Source: Tatumella sp. JGM118
GTDB taxonomy: Bacteria; Pseudomonadota; Gammaproteobacteria; Enterobacterales; Enterobacteriaceae
Length of the DNA stretch: 64,000 nucleotides
Direction: 5' to 3'
Assembly (NCBI RefSeq): GCF_018257515.1
Contig: NZ_JAERJR010000004.1
Coordinates: 1 to 64,000, forward strand
The position numbers and the translations under genes were made by a program. The notes below the pieces were generated by a model. The model did not search any database. It saw only the letters and a list, made by a program, of their open reading frames with translations, and had not been told where the DNA came from. Positions 8,902 to 18,827 of the stretch are shown in pieces (the first letter of the stretch is position 1; each line of letters begins with the position of its first letter).

Positions 8902-9555
8902 ATGCAGAAAGAACAACTTTCCGCGTTAATGGATGGTGAAGTCTTAGATAAGTCACTGCTTACTTCACTGGCGGAAGATGTGGAATTGCAGCAGCGCTGG
9001 GAAAGTTATCACCTGATCCGTGACACGATGCGTGGTGATCTTGCCTCAGAATTGCACTTTGACATCTCTGCACGGGTGGCAGAGGCCATTGCGCAGGAAC
9101 CCGTACGTAATAATGTCTCGACATTGATCCCGGAAGCTCAGCCGGAACCTTCACGCTGGAGCCGTATGCCTTTCTTTGGCAAAAAGGGGGCATGGGTTTC
9201 ACAACTGGCTCAGGCGGGTGTAGCAGCCTGTGTTTCGCTGGCCGTCATTGTCGGCGTTCAGCACTACGATACCGCATCTGCCGACCATGTCACCGAATCG
9301 TCAGACAGCCCGGCATTTAATACTCTGCCGATGATGGGTAAAGCCTCACCGGTAAGCCTCGGGGTGCCTTCCGATATCTTTGATGCGGGCGGAGCTTCCC
9401 GGCAGGTACAGCAACAGCAGCAGCAGGTGAATGCGATGCTGCAGGACTACGAATTACAACGTCGTCTGAATAATGACCAGTTTGAGTCCGGTGTTCCGGA
9501 ACAGGCTCAGGTGAATGTACCGGGTAACCAGTCTCTAGGTATTCAGCAGCAGTAA
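8902..9555 (+). CDS. rseA: Anti-sigma-E factor RseA
   Basis: RseA is an inner-membrane protein whose cytoplasmic N-domain binds and inhibits sigma-E. The 217-residue product has the N-terminal anti-sigma domain (1-70, MQKEQLSALMDGE start), one membrane helix (about 103-121) and a periplasmic part ending Gln-rich. Sites matching the known E. coli cleavages are present: Ala109-Cys110 for RseP in the membrane segment and Val151-Ser152 in SPVSLGVPS for DegS. The stop overlaps the rseB start (TAATG). Confidence 0.97.
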   Translation: MQKEQLSALMDGEVLDKSLLTSLAEDVELQQRWESYHLIRDTMRGDLASELHFDISARVAEAIAQEPVRNNVSTLIPEAQPEPSRWSRMPFFGKKGAWVSQLAQAGVAACVSLAVIVGVQHYDTASADHVTESSDSPAFNTLPMMGKASPVSLGVPSDIFDAGGASRQVQQQQQQVNAMLQDYELQRRLNNDQFESGVPEQAQVNVPGNQSLGIQQQ

Positions 9556-10508
9556 TGAAAAAACATTTGCTTTTTGTTACCGCACTGACCGGTAGTTTGC
9601 TGTTATCTCCTTTCGTCTCTGCGCAGCAACCGGCTGCGCCAGAGACGATGTTGCAGCAGATGGAAAAAGCCAGTACCTCGCTCAATTATGAACTCGCCTA
9701 TATCAATGTCTCCCGCCAGGGCATTGAATCGTTGCGTTATCGCCATGCCATAGTCGACGGTCAAACCTATGCGCAATTACTCCAGATGGATGGTCCGCGA
9801 CGGGAAGTGATTCAGCGCGGAAATGACATCAGTTATTTTGATGCAGGGCTACAGCCTTTCACCTTGCCGGGTGAACATATTCTGGATGGATTGCCTTCGG
9901 TGCTGTATGCGGACTTTAACCGTCTGCACAATTTCTATGATTTTATTCCGGTGGGCCGCTCCCGTGTGGCCGATCAGATGTGTGATGTCTTGCGTGTCGT
10001 TTCACGGGATGGTTCACGGTTTAGCTATGTTATCTGGCTGGATGTGGATACCTCATTACCGCTGCGCGTAGACTTACTGGATCAGGATGGCGAGCCGATA
10101 GAGCAATTTCAGGTGATCAGTTTTGCGGTAGACCAGGGCGTCGTTCATATGATGCAAGGCCTGAAGAATGCCAATCTGCCACCGGCATTATCACTGCCGG
10201 GCGGAGAAAAGACGGCCTTTCGCTGGAAGACCGGCTGGATCCCTTCAGGTATGCAGATGATATCGCAGAACCGTCGTCAGTTACCGAATGTGAATAAATC
10301 CTTTGAAACGCGTTTATATTCTGACGGGTTGTTCAGCTTTACCATCAATGTTACAGATGCTGATAAAAACAGCATAAATCAGACATACCGCACTGGGCGT
10401 CGTACGGTTCAGATAGAAGTGCGCAATAATAAGGAGATTAGCGTTGTGGGTGAACTGCCTGCAGCGACGGCAAAACGGATTGCAGATAACGTGGATGCGG
10501 GTAACTGA
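9555..10508 (+). CDS. rseB: Sigma-E regulatory protein RseB
   Basis: RseB is a periplasmic protein that binds the periplasmic part of RseA, shields it from DegS, and senses mislocalised lipids. The 317-residue precursor has a cleavable signal peptide (about 1-23, ending VSAQ). The large lipoprotein-like domain (about 25-210) and the small C-terminal domain (about 230-315) follow. It overlaps rseA by one base, implying coupled translation, and is followed two bases later by rseC. Confidence 0.96.
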   Translation: MKKHLLFVTALTGSLLLSPFVSAQQPAAPETMLQQMEKASTSLNYELAYINVSRQGIESLRYRHAIVDGQTYAQLLQMDGPRREVIQRGNDISYFDAGLQPFTLPGEHILDGLPSVLYADFNRLHNFYDFIPVGRSRVADQMCDVLRVVSRDGSRFSYVIWLDVDTSLPLRVDLLDQDGEPIEQFQVISFAVDQGVVHMMQGLKNANLPPALSLPGGEKTAFRWKTGWIPSGMQMISQNRRQLPNVNKSFETRLYSDGLFSFTINVTDADKNSINQTYRTGRRTVQIEVRNNKEISVVGELPAATAKRIADNVDAGN

Positions 10509-10510
10509 TT

Positions 10511-10981
10511 ATGATGAAAGAGTGGGCGACGGTCGCGTCCTGGGATAACGGGGTCGCGACGCTGTATACTGAAGCGAAGACTTCCTGCAATAGCTGTAAT
10601 GCCCGTAAAGGGTGTGGTAGTCATTTGCTGAATAAGCTCGGGCCGGAGGATGCTGAGGTGATCAAAATCGCCAGCAAGCAGCCGCTGAAGGCCGGACAGC
10701 GGATTGAGATCGGCATCCGGGAAAGCAGCCTGTTAGGCTCGGCCTTACTGGTCTATATGACGCCATTGATCGGGCTGTTTCTGGTCGCTGGCCTGTTTCA
10801 GGCACTCTTTCATTCCGATCTGGCCTCCGCGAGCGGGGCATTACTCGGCGGTGTCGGCGGGTTTATTTTATCGAAAGGTATTTCGGCATTAATTGGTGAT
10901 AAAGAAGCGTTTCAGCCGGTGATCCTGAGTGTGGCATTACCTCCGGATATTCTGCGTGTGGATGCGACCCGTTACGAGTAA
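10511..10981 (+). CDS. rseC: SoxR-reducing/sigma-E modulator RseC
   Basis: RseC is an inner-membrane protein linked to keeping SoxR reduced and to modest control of sigma-E. The 156-residue product starts MMKEWATV, aligning with MIKEWATV in E. coli. It has a cysteine cluster at C26, C29 and C35 (CNSCNARKGC), then two membrane helices (about 77-97 and 102-122). It is the last gene of the rpoE operon and is closed by a strong terminator at 10986-11009. Confidence 0.95.
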   Translation: MMKEWATVASWDNGVATLYTEAKTSCNSCNARKGCGSHLLNKLGPEDAEVIKIASKQPLKAGQRIEIGIRESSLLGSALLVYMTPLIGLFLVAGLFQALFHSDLASASGALLGGVGGFILSKGISALIGDKEAFQPVILSVALPPDILRVDATRYE

Positions 10982-10985
10982 GCCG

Positions 10986-11009
10986 GGCCGGACATTGTCC
11001 GGCCTTTTT
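10986..11009 (+). terminator. Terminator of the rpoE-rseABC operon
   Basis: Eight-base arms GGCCGGAC (10986-10993) and GTCCGGCC (10997-11004) with a three-base loop are followed by five T residues, five bases after the rseC stop. Confidence 0.9.
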
Positions 11010-11193
11010 GTATCCTTAATTTCCTTTCCCCTGTTGCAATTACACCAGGCTAGCGGCTTTCGTACCGCGCGTTAACAGTGTAATATGCCTCCTCATTAAT
11101 GAGGCTGACTCAATACGAGTAACGAGTGATGTTACTTATCATCTCTGTGCCCTGGTATTCAACAGACGTTTTTACGCGAAGATATTCATATAA

Positions 11194-12993
11194 ATGAAGC
11201 ATATAAGAAACTTTTCCATTATCGCGCACATCGATCACGGTAAATCCACGCTTTCCGATCGCCTGATCCAGACGTGTGGCGGATTAACTGATCGCGAAAT
11301 GGCCGCACAGGTCCTGGATTCAATGGATCTGGAACGTGAACGTGGCATTACCATTAAAGCGCAGAGTGTCACCCTCGATTATAAGTCTCAGGATGGTCAG
11401 ACTTATCAGCTGAATTTCATCGATACCCCGGGACATGTCGACTTCTCTTATGAAGTTTCCCGTTCACTGGCGGCCTGCGAAGGGGCATTGCTGGTGGTGG
11501 ATGCAGGGCAGGGCGTGGAAGCTCAGACACTGGCAAACTGCTATACCGCCATGGAAATGGATCTGGAAGTGGTGCCGGTACTGAATAAAATCGACCTGCC
11601 GGCGGCAGATCCGGACAAAGTTTCTCAGGAAATTGAAGATATCGTCGGGATCGATGCGACCGATGCGGTCCGCTGTTCTGCCAAAACCGGCGTCGGCGTG
11701 CCGGAAGTGCTGGAACGTTTAGTCCGTGATATCCCGCCACCGGAAGGTGATCCGGAAGGCCCGCTGCAGGCACTGATCATTGACTCCTGGTTTGATAACT
11801 ATCTGGGCGTCGTTTCCCTGGTACGTATCAAAAACGGAACCCTGCGCAAAGGCGAAAAAATTAAGGTGATGAGTACCGGTCAGGTGTATAACGCCGATCG
11901 TCTCGGCATCTTCACGCCAAAACGGGTCGACCGTACCGAACTGAAATGTGGTGAAGTTGGCTGGCTGGTGTGTGCTATTAAAGACATCCTGGGCGCCCCG
12001 GTCGGGGATACCCTGACGGGTGCCAAAAACTCTGCCGATAAAGCGTTACCCGGCTTCAAGAAAGTGAAGCCACAGGTTTACGCCGGACTGTTCCCGGTCA
12101 GCTCCGACGATTATGAAGCCTTCAGGGATGCTCTGGGTAAACTGAGCCTGAACGACGCCTCGTTATTCTATGAGCCGGAAAGTTCGACGGCACTGGGCTT
12201 TGGTTTCCGTTGCGGATTCCTGGGCCTGCTGCACATGGAGATCATCCAGGAACGTCTGGAGCGCGAATATGACCTCGACCTGATTACCACAGCACCGACG
12301 GTAGTCTATGAGGTTCAGACCACCGATGGTGGTATCGTTTATGTGGATAGCCCTTCCAAGTTACCACCTCTGAACAACATTGAAGAACTACGCGAACCGA
12401 TTGCAGAGTGTCATATGCTGTTACCGCAGGAATTCCTGGGGAATGTCATTACACTTTGTATTGAGAAACGCGGCGTCCAAACCAACATGGTTTATCATGG
12501 AAACCAGGTAGCACTGACCTATGAAATTCCGATGGCAGAAGTGGTTCTCGACTTCTTTGACCGTCTGAAATCGACTTCACGGGGTTATGCTTCTCTGGAC
12601 TATAATTTCAAACGATTCCAGGCCTCTGACATGGTACGTGTCGATGTTCTGATTAACTCAGAACGTGTCGATGCATTGGCACTGATTACCCACCGGGATA
12701 ATTCGCAGTATCGCGGACGTGAGTTCGTTGAGAAAATGAAAGAACTGATCCCACGTCAGCAGTTCGATATTGCGATCCAGGCCGCGATTGGTAATCACAT
12801 CATTGCCCGTTCAACAGTGAAACAATTACGTAAAAACGTACTCGCCAAATGTTATGGCGGTGACGTCAGTCGTAAGAAGAAGCTGTTGCAGAAGCAGAAA
12901 GACGGTAAAAAACGTATGAAGCAGGTAGGTAATGTGGAATTACCTCAGGAAGCGTTTCTGGCTATTCTGCATGTGGGTAAGGACAATAAATAA
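11194..12993 (+). CDS. lepA: Translation elongation factor 4 (LepA)
   Basis: LepA is a ribosome-bound GTPase that affects translation initiation and back-translocation. The 599-residue product equals E. coli LepA. The GTPase motifs are AHIDHGKS at 11-18, DTPGH at 77-81 and NKID at 131-134. The EF-G-like domains II, III and V follow, then the LepA-specific C-terminal domain ending with the basic [17 protein letters not shown] stretch. It is nine bases ahead of lepB, as in the E. coli lepA-lepB operon. Confidence 0.98.
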   Translation: MKHIRNFSIIAHIDHGKSTLSDRLIQTCGGLTDREMAAQVLDSMDLERERGITIKAQSVTLDYKSQDGQTYQLNFIDTPGHVDFSYEVSRSLAACEGALLVVDAGQGVEAQTLANCYTAMEMDLEVVPVLNKIDLPAADPDKVSQEIEDIVGIDATDAVRCSAKTGVGVPEVLERLVRDIPPPEGDPEGPLQALIIDSWFDNYLGVVSLVRIKNGTLRKGEKIKVMSTGQVYNADRLGIFTPKRVDRTELKCGEVGWLVCAIKDILGAPVGDTLTGAKNSADKALPGFKKVKPQVYAGLFPVSSDDYEAFRDALGKLSLNDASLFYEPESSTALGFGFRCGFLGLLHMEIIQERLEREYDLDLITTAPTVVYEVQTTDGGIVYVDSPSKLPPLNNIEELREPIAECHMLLPQEFLGNVITLCIEKRGVQTNMVYHGNQVALTYEIPMAEVVLDFFDRLKSTSRGYASLDYNFKRFQASDMVRVDVLINSERVDALALITHRDNSQYRGREFVEKMKELIPRQQFDIAIQAAIGNHIIARSTVKQLRKNVLAKCYGGDVSRKKKLLQKQKDGKKRMKQVGNVELPQEAFLAILHVGKDNK

Positions 12994-13002
12994 GGACCTG
13001 GC

Positions 13003-13974
13003 ATGGCAAATATGTTTGCACTGATTCTGGCACTGGCTACACTGGTGACCGGAATCATCTGGTGTATCGATAAATTTAAATGGGCACCGGCTCGCCGCCT
13101 TAAGCAACAACAGGCGCGGGCACAGACAGACAATGGGCTGGATAACGCAGCGCTTAATACCCTCAATCGTAAGCCAGGCTGGATTGAAACTGCAGTATCG
13201 GTATTCCCGGTATTGTTTGTGGTATTTATTGTCCGTTCATTTATTTTTGAACCCTTCCAGATCCCGTCAGCGTCTATGATGCCGACGCTGCTGATTGGCG
13301 ATTTTATTCTGGTCGAAAAATTTGCCTATGGATTGAAAGACCCGATTACGCAAACGACGCTGATCCCAACCGGGCATCCGAAACGTGGTGATATTGCGGT
13401 CTTTAAATATCCGAAAGATCCGAGCGTGGATTATATTAAGCGGGTTATCGGTCTGCCGGGTGATAAGATTGTGTTTGACCCTTTCAGTAAAACACTGACC
13501 ATCATTCCGGGATGTGGCGAAGGCCAATGCGGAAAGGCGCTGCCGGTGACTTACAGTGATATGGAGCCGAGCAAGTTTATCCAGACCTTCAGCGGGTTCG
13601 ACGGTAACGAAGTCGGCAATGGCTTCTATCAGTTACCGCTGGATCAGAGCATGAAGGGCGGATTACGTCTCGGCACCCGTAAAGAAACACTGGGCGATGT
13701 GACGCACAATATTTTACTGATCAATGAAGCTCAAAGTCAGGTCAGTCAGTACTACCAGCAACCAGGTCAACAGCCTGCGACCTGGGTTGTGCCAGCCGGT
13801 GAATACTTTATGATGGGTGATAACCGTGATAATAGCGCCGATAGTCGCTATTGGGGCTTTGTCCCTGAGAAGAACCTGGTCGGTAAAGCCGTCGCTATCT
13901 GGATGAGTTTTAACAAACAGGAAGGTCAATGGCCTACCGGTGTGCGCCTCAGCCGTATCGGTGGTATCCATTAA
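13003..13974 (+). CDS. lepB: Signal peptidase I
   Basis: LepB cleaves signal peptides from exported proteins at the outer face of the inner membrane. The 323-residue protein has two N-terminal membrane helices (about 4-22 and 62-80). The catalytic dyad is Ser91 in PSASMMPTL and Lys146 in DYIKRVIGLPGD, and the conserved GDNRDNSADSRYWGFVP box is present. It lies directly downstream of lepA and is followed by a terminator at 13985-14010. Confidence 0.98.
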   Translation: MANMFALILALATLVTGIIWCIDKFKWAPARRLKQQQARAQTDNGLDNAALNTLNRKPGWIETAVSVFPVLFVVFIVRSFIFEPFQIPSASMMPTLLIGDFILVEKFAYGLKDPITQTTLIPTGHPKRGDIAVFKYPKDPSVDYIKRVIGLPGDKIVFDPFSKTLTIIPGCGEGQCGKALPVTYSDMEPSKFIQTFSGFDGNEVGNGFYQLPLDQSMKGGLRLGTRKETLGDVTHNILLINEAQSQVSQYYQQPGQQPATWVVPAGEYFMMGDNRDNSADSRYWGFVPEKNLVGKAVAIWMSFNKQEGQWPTGVRLSRIGGIH

Positions 13975-13984
13975 TCTCCACGCG

Positions 13985-14010
13985 GGCCCGTTTTACGGGC
14001 CTTGTTTCTT
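13985..14010 (+). terminator. Terminator of lepA-lepB
   Basis: GGCCCGT (13985-13991) pairs with ACGGGCC (13995-14001) around TTT and is followed by a T-rich stretch, just after the lepB stop. Confidence 0.75.
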
Positions 14011-14028
14011 AACATGGCTAAAATGCCA

Positions 14029-14075
14029 CTGCACACGAAACAGAGAGAGCTGTCTCAGCCCTGTTCCTTGTGCAG
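14029..14075 (+). promoter_or_regulatory. Long hairpin in the rnc leader, probable RNase III autoregulatory site
   Basis: A 15-base arm starting CTGCACA (14029-14043) pairs with CTGTTCCTTGTGCAG (14061-14075) at 13 of 15 positions. An inner GAGA/TCTC stem extends it into one long double-stranded rod about 30 bases before rnc. In E. coli RNase III cleaves a structured rnc leader and lowers its own mRNA; the same role is inferred here. Confidence 0.65.
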
Positions 14076-14106
14076 AGTAACAGACGTAATATAAGACTGG
14101 AAACGC

Positions 14107-14787
14107 ATGAACCCCATCCTGATTAATAAGCTCCAGCGAAAACTGGGCTATACTTTTTCTCAAGCAGAATTATTACAGCAAGCGTTAACCCACCGAAGTG
14201 CCAGCAGCAAACATAATGAACGACTTGAATTCCTGGGCGATTCAATTCTGAGTTATGTTATCGCCAATGCACTTTATCAGCGTTTTCCGCGTGTGGATGA
14301 AGGCGATATGAGCCGTATGCGCGCGACACTGGTACGGGGGAATACCCTGGCTGAGATGGCGCGCGAATTTGAACTCGGCGAGTGTCTGCGCTTAGGCCCG
14401 GGCGAGCTGAAAAGCGGAGGATTCCGCCGTGAATCTATCCTGGCCGATGCCGTTGAAGCACTGATCGGTGGAATTTTCCTCGACAGTGATATTCAGCAAA
14501 TAGAAAAACTGATCCTTAACTGGTATCAGAGTCGTCTGGAGGCCATAAGCCCTGGCGATAAGCAAAAAGACCCGAAAACCCGTTTACAGGAGTTTCTGCA
14601 AGGCCGTCATCTGCCATTACCTTCTTATCTGGTAGTACAGGTGCGCGGTGAAGCTCATGACCAGGAATTTACTATTCACTGTCAGGTCAGCGGGATGGAT
14701 GAAGCGGTAGTTGGTGTTGGTTCCAGCCGCCGTAAAGCAGAACAGGCAGCTGCCGAACAGGCACTGATTAAGTTAGGAATTGAATGA
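14107..14787 (+). CDS. rnc: Ribonuclease III
   Basis: RNase III cuts double-stranded RNA in rRNA processing, mRNA control and sRNA decay. The 226-residue product has the E. coli length. The signature ERLEFLGDS is at 38-46 (Glu38, Glu41 and Asp45 bind metal), a second metal site is in [11 protein letters not shown], and a double-stranded RNA-binding domain occupies about 153-225. The stop overlaps the era start by four bases (ATGA), giving the conserved rnc-era-recO arrangement. Confidence 0.98.
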   Translation: MNPILINKLQRKLGYTFSQAELLQQALTHRSASSKHNERLEFLGDSILSYVIANALYQRFPRVDEGDMSRMRATLVRGNTLAEMAREFELGECLRLGPGELKSGGFRRESILADAVEALIGGIFLDSDIQQIEKLILNWYQSRLEAISPGDKQKDPKTRLQEFLQGRHLPLPSYLVVQVRGEAHDQEFTIHCQVSGMDEAVVGVGSSRRKAEQAAAEQALIKLGIE

Positions 14788-15689
14788 GCGAATTAGCACC
14801 CCATTGCGGTTTTATCGCAATTGTCGGCCGTCCGAATGTCGGTAAATCCACGCTTCTGAACCAGTTACTGGGGCAGAAGATCTCTATTACATCGCGCAAG
14901 CCGCAGACGACCCGGCACCGTATCATGGGTATTGATACCCGGGATAACTATCAGGCTATCTATGTGGATACGCCCGGACTGCACATGGAAGAAAAGCGGG
15001 CGATCAACCGCCTGATGAACCGTGCAGCCAGTAGTTCTATTGGCGATGTTGAGCTGGTTATCTTTGTGGTTGAAGGCACCCGCTGGACCGATGATGATGA
15101 GATGGTTTTGGGTAAACTGAAGGCCGGAAAAGCCCCGGTGCTGCTGGCAATCAATAAAATTGATAATCTGCAGGATAAATCTATTCTGCTGCCCCATATC
15201 CAGATGCTGAGTCAGAAGATGAACTTTATGGATGTGGTGCCGATCTCTGCAGAAGAAGGGAAGAATGTCGATACCATCGCGGCTATCGTGCATAAACTGT
15301 TACCGGAAGCCGAACATCACTTCCCGGAAGAGTATGTGACCGATCGTTCCCAGCGCTTTATGGCCTCTGAGATCATCCGCGAAAAGCTGATGCGTTTCCT
15401 CGGTGCTGAACTGCCGTATTCGGTGACGGTTGAGATTGAGCAATTCGTCAGCAATGACCGTGGCGGTTACGATATTCACGGCCTGATTCTGGTGGAACGT
15501 GAAGGCCAGAAAAAAATGGTGATCGGTAATAAAGGCTCCCGTATCAAAACCATTGGTATCGAAGCCCGCAGAGATATGGAACAGATGTTCGAGGCTAAAG
15601 TGCATCTGGAACTCTGGGTAAAAGTGAAATCCGGATGGGCGGACGACGAACGTGCGTTGCGCAGCCTGGGTTATACTGACGATCTGTAA
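14784..15689 (+). CDS. era: GTPase Era
   Basis: Era is an essential GTPase that binds the 3' end of 16S rRNA and supports 30S assembly. The 301-residue product has GRPNVGKS at 15-22, DTPG at 62-65 and NKID at 124-127. The C-terminal KH domain (about 205-290) carries [11 protein letters not shown]. It overlaps rnc by four bases. The next gene, recO, begins three bases after the stop, indicating one transcript. Confidence 0.98.
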   Translation: MSELAPHCGFIAIVGRPNVGKSTLLNQLLGQKISITSRKPQTTRHRIMGIDTRDNYQAIYVDTPGLHMEEKRAINRLMNRAASSSIGDVELVIFVVEGTRWTDDDEMVLGKLKAGKAPVLLAINKIDNLQDKSILLPHIQMLSQKMNFMDVVPISAEEGKNVDTIAAIVHKLLPEAEHHFPEEYVTDRSQRFMASEIIREKLMRFLGAELPYSVTVEIEQFVSNDRGGYDIHGLILVEREGQKKMVIGNKGSRIKTIGIEARRDMEQMFEAKVHLELWVKVKSGWADDERALRSLGYTDDL

Positions 15690-15692
15690 TTG

Positions 15693-16424
15693 ATGGAAGG
15701 CTGGCAACGCGCTTTTGTGCTGCATAGTCGCCCCTACAGCGAAACCAGCCTGCTATTGGATCTGTTCAGTGAAAATGAGGGGCGGGTGCGGGTTATCGCC
15801 AAAGGAGCCCGCTCTAAACGCTCCCGGCTGAAGGGCACGTTACAGCCTTTCACTCCTTTACTGGCCCGGTGGTCCGGCAAAGGAGAAATGAAAACCCTGC
15901 ATACGGCCGAAGCGATGACCCTGGCGTTACCGCTCAGTGGCCGCTATCTCTATTGCGGCCTGTACGTCAACGAACTGCTGTCCCGTGTGCTTGGGCAGGA
16001 AATTCCCTTCGACGAGTTGTTCTTCGATTACCTCTATTGTCTCCAGGGGCTGGCTTCAGCCACCGGTACGCCGGAGCCTGTATTGCGCCGGTTTGAGCTG
16101 GCGGTGCTCGGGCACCTTGGCTATGGCGTTGACTTCCTGCACTGTGCGGGCAGTGGTGAACCGGTGACAGAAACCATGACTTACAGCTATCGTGAAGAGA
16201 AGGGCTTTATTGCCAGCCTGGTGCTTAATCAGCGCAGTTTCACCGGCAGGCAGCTGATGGCGCTTTCTGACCGGGAATTTCCTGACAGTGACACTCTGAA
16301 AGCTGCAAAACGTTTTACACGCATGGCCCTAAAGCCTTATCTTGGGGGTAAACCCTTAAAGAGCCAGGAATTATTCCGGCAGTTTACGTTACCCGCCGGC
16401 CCGGTATCCCCGTCGCAGGAGTGA
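15693..16424 (+). CDS. recO: DNA repair protein RecO
   Basis: RecO works with RecR to load RecA onto SSB-coated single-stranded DNA. From the ATG at 15693 it is 243 residues starting [19 protein letters not shown], matching E. coli. A TTG one codon earlier is less likely. The N-terminal OB fold (1-80) includes [17 protein letters not shown], and the helical C-domain follows. In this group the zinc-finger cysteines of other RecO proteins are not kept. It sits three bases after era. Confidence 0.96.
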   Translation: MEGWQRAFVLHSRPYSETSLLLDLFSENEGRVRVIAKGARSKRSRLKGTLQPFTPLLARWSGKGEMKTLHTAEAMTLALPLSGRYLYCGLYVNELLSRVLGQEIPFDELFFDYLYCLQGLASATGTPEPVLRRFELAVLGHLGYGVDFLHCAGSGEPVTETMTYSYREEKGFIASLVLNQRSFTGRQLMALSDREFPDSDTLKAAKRFTRMALKPYLGGKPLKSQELFRQFTLPAGPVSPSQE

Positions 16425-16476
16425 CCGGTTGCCGCCATGGCCGTGTGTTGTATCGCTATTGAAGACAGAGGATTGT

Positions 16477-17208
16477 ATGACGGAGTTACTGTTAGGGGTC
16501 AATATTGACCATATCGCCACGCTAAGAAATGCCAGAGGCACCCGTTACCCTGATCCGGTGCAGGCGGCTTTTGTTGCCGAGCAGGCCGGTGCAGACGGGA
16601 TCACGGTTCACCTGCGTGAAGATCGCCGGCATATTACCGACCGTGATGTCCGTATGTTACGCGAGACCCTGCAGACACGCATGAACCTGGAAATGGCCGT
16701 CACCGAAGAAATGCTGAGTATTGCCTGCGACACGGTACCGCATTTTTGCTGTCTGGTGCCGGAAAAACGCCAGGAAGTGACCACCGAAGGCGGGCTGGAT
16801 GTGGCCGGTCAGCAGGAGAAACTCAATGAGGCGGTACGCCGTCTGAACCAGGCGGGGATTCAGGTCTCACTGTTTATCGACCCGGATCAGCAACAGATTG
16901 ACGCAGCTGTCACCGCCGGCGCACCTTATATCGAATTACACACCGGGGCCTATGCTGAAGCAGAAGAAGGCCCGACCCGTGACGCTGAGCTGGAACGTAT
17001 CCGTCAGGCAGCCGAATATGCTGCATCCCGTGGACTGAAAGTGAATGCCGGGCACGGACTCACCTATCATAATGTTTTACCGGTCGCCGCTATCCCGCAG
17101 ATCTATGAGCTGAATATTGGCCATGCCATTATCGGACAGGCAGTGTTCAGTGGCCTGGCGGGTGCCGTCAGTGAGATGAAGGCTCTGCTGAGGGAAGCGC
17201 GTCGTTAA
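16477..17208 (+). CDS. pdxJ: Pyridoxine 5'-phosphate synthase
   Basis: PdxJ condenses 1-deoxyxylulose 5-phosphate with 3-amino-2-oxopropyl phosphate to make pyridoxine 5'-phosphate, the last ring-forming step of vitamin B6 synthesis. From ATG 16477 it is 243 residues, the E. coli length; a 16-codon upstream extension lacks homology. Conserved stretches are [44 protein letters not shown] and [10 protein letters not shown]. The stop overlaps acpS (TAATG). Confidence 0.97.
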   Translation: MTELLLGVNIDHIATLRNARGTRYPDPVQAAFVAEQAGADGITVHLREDRRHITDRDVRMLRETLQTRMNLEMAVTEEMLSIACDTVPHFCCLVPEKRQEVTTEGGLDVAGQQEKLNEAVRRLNQAGIQVSLFIDPDQQQIDAAVTAGAPYIELHTGAYAEAEEGPTRDAELERIRQAAEYAASRGLKVNAGHGLTYHNVLPVAAIPQIYELNIGHAIIGQAVFSGLAGAVSEMKALLREARR

Positions 17209-17588
17209 TGGCTATTCTGGGGTTAGGGACAGACATCGTTGAAATAGAACGTATCCAGCAGGTGATCACCCGCTCCGGCGACCGGCTGGCGAAACGGGTA
17301 CTGACCGGGTTTGAATGGCAGCAATATCAGCAACACCATCAGCCGGTGCGTTTTCTGGCCAAGCGTTTTGCAGTAAAAGAGGCGGTGGCTAAGGCATTCG
17401 GTACCGGTATCCGCGGAGGGCTGGCATTTAATCAGTTTGAAGTCTACAACGATGCGCTTGGCAAACCCTGTCTGCGTTTTTTTGGTCAGGCGAGCACCCT
17501 GGCCGAAACGCTGGGTGTACAGCATGTGCATGTCACCCTGGCAGATGAACGGCGGTATGCCTGTGCAACGGTGATCCTGGAAAGCTAA
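17208..17588 (+). CDS. acpS: Holo-[acyl-carrier-protein] synthase
   Basis: AcpS transfers 4'-phosphopantetheine from coenzyme A to acyl carrier protein, activating fatty-acid synthesis. The 126-residue product has the magnesium-binding Asp9 in [12 protein letters not shown] and Glu58 in [17 protein letters not shown], both family signatures. It overlaps pdxJ by one base, as in E. coli pdxJ-acpS. It ends facing yfhL, with a 17-base gap. Confidence 0.97.
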   Translation: MAILGLGTDIVEIERIQQVITRSGDRLAKRVLTGFEWQQYQQHHQPVRFLAKRFAVKEAVAKAFGTGIRGGLAFNQFEVYNDALGKPCLRFFGQASTLAETLGVQHVHVTLADERRYACATVILES

Positions 17589-17605
17589 GCCGGATCAACG
17601 TCCGT

Positions 17606-17869
17606 TCAGGCAGAATGCCAGAGGGTGACAAACTTTTCCCATAATGCGTCTTTGGTTTCCGTCTGCTGCGGATCGGTGATAATGGTATTAGTGATCGGGC
17701 AGACGCTCTGACAGGTCGGTGCATCATAATGGCCGACACATTCTGTGCAACGATCCACATCTATCTGATAAATTGTCTCGCCCATTGAGATGGCCTGATT
17801 AGGGCACTCGGGTTCACACATATCACAGTTGATACAACGTGTTGTAATTAACAAAGCCACTTCAGTCAC
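17606..17869 (-). CDS. yfhL: YfhL-type 2[4Fe-4S] ferredoxin
   Basis: A small ferredoxin, presumably an electron carrier; its partner is not known from sequence. The 87-residue product has cluster motifs CINCDMCEPEC and CTECVGHYDAPTCQSVC. The longer gap between cysteines in the second motif is typical of the Alv-type family that includes E. coli YfhL. Both possible starts are GTG: 17869 and 17860. The second gives an N-terminus aligning with E. coli MALLITKKCIN and sits better relative to the AAGG upstream, so the true start is uncertain by three codons. It is convergent with acpS as in E. coli. Confidence 0.9.
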   Translation of the reverse strand: MTEVALLITTRCINCDMCEPECPNQAISMGETIYQIDVDRCTECVGHYDAPTCQSVCPITNTIITDPQQTETKDALWEKFVTLWHSA

Positions 17870-18291
17870 TTACCTTTTTTATCGGGTCATCCACGGGTTA
17901 CAGATAGTCAGCCATGCTGAGCCACAGACACCTGTTCGCAGACCCCGGACATCACGGATGCCTGCCCGTATTCCACAAAACGTCACTCAGACCTGTAAAG
18001 CCTCAGCAGGGTAACTGTCTTTTCGGGCACAGACGGAGGATTTTAATGGCGCGCACTGTACCACAGAACCCCATAAAGCCCAATCATGACGGTGCGTTGA
18101 GCACCTTGGGGCGCTGGGAAGGATGTAAGCCGCCATACAGAAGCTCACACATGTGAATCTGTATTACGGCAGCAAAAAACATACTCAAACACCAGAGATA
18201 ACGATCTAAGTATGAAAAAGAGAGCTATTTACGCATATATTTCAGTAAGGCCGGTAAGGTTACGCTCTATGCAGAGTTCCCTAAACTGAGG
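17870..18291. other. Gene-free stretch at the left edge of an accessory island
   Basis: No supported gene was seen. Short frames here have no recognisable domains or convincing starts. A small hairpin (GGTGC/GCACC, 18091-18105) is the only structure noted. The right end grades into the IS3-type transposase remnant, and part of this stretch may be older transposon or phage debris. Confidence 0.5.
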
Positions 18292-18607
18292 GCGGATAAT
18301 GTGCCGGAATTCATCTCACTGACACTGGCTTAATGAGCTAAAGAGCATGGTGTACATCCGGAGTTTATTCAGCCCGGGAAACCCACTCAGAATGCTTTTA
18401 TTGAACGATTTAACCGGACATACCGGACTGAAATACTGGATTTTTATCTGTTCAGAACACTGAATGAAGTACGGGAGATCACAGATCGGTGGCTGACAGA
18501 ATATAACCGCGAGCGATCTCATGAATCCCTGAATAATCTGATGCCGGAAGAATACCGGTTGATGACTGAAAACCGGAAACTTCAAAAAGTGTCTGGAACT
18601 AAAACAG
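18292..18607 (+). pseudogene. IS3-family transposase (OrfB) C-terminal remnant
   Basis: Reading plus-strand codons from 18292 gives ADNVPEFISLTLA, two stop codons (TAA TGA at 18331-18336), then AKEHGVHPEFIQPGKPTQNAFIERFNRTYRTEILDF (shown only as consecutive motifs of the family) and further integrase-core sequence to about 18600. The DNGPEF-like motif and the PGKPTQNAFIERFNRTYR region belong to the DDE integrase domain of IS3-family OrfB. The N-terminal half, OrfA and clear terminal repeats are absent, so this is an inactive fragment. The frame runs on into unrelated sequence beyond 18607. Confidence 0.85.
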
Positions 18608-18608
18608 G

Positions 18609-18764
18609 TCTGCTTACACAGGCCACGTCCGATAAATGTACCGGCGCGGTATCGATAGCCCAGGCAGACAGCATAACCTCCACATTTTCGGCGTAAGCAT
18701 GATTTCCATTTTTTATGAGCACTTTGCTGAAAGTCTCGAGATCAAGCCATAATATCTTGGACAT
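18609..18764 (-). pseudogene. N-terminal fragment of a phage-type DNA polymerase
   Basis: The minus strand from the ATG at 18764 encodes MSKILWLDLETFSKV, then IKNGNHAYAENVEVML and SAWAID. This resembles the start of phage/prophage family A DNA polymerases carrying a DnaQ-like 3'-5' exonuclease, with the first catalytic Asp-x-Glu in DLET. Similarity stops after about 42 residues, where the sequence meets the IS3 remnant. It is a leftover of a prophage or integrative element cut by transposition; the family assignment rests on a short stretch. Confidence 0.6.
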
Positions 18765-18827
18765 AAAATTGCTTCATGTTATAGAGTTAACCTGAAATGG
18801 ATGGATCTTATGTGGGAAGGAGTCCCT

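Noticed and set aside
17914-18156. 80-codon plus-strand frame after yfhL
   Set aside because: Composition unlike real genes, no homology recognised, no ribosome site.
18316-18585. 89-codon minus-strand frame in the accessory island
   Set aside because: It is the antisense of the IS3 transposase remnant, whose plus-strand reading clearly matches the family.
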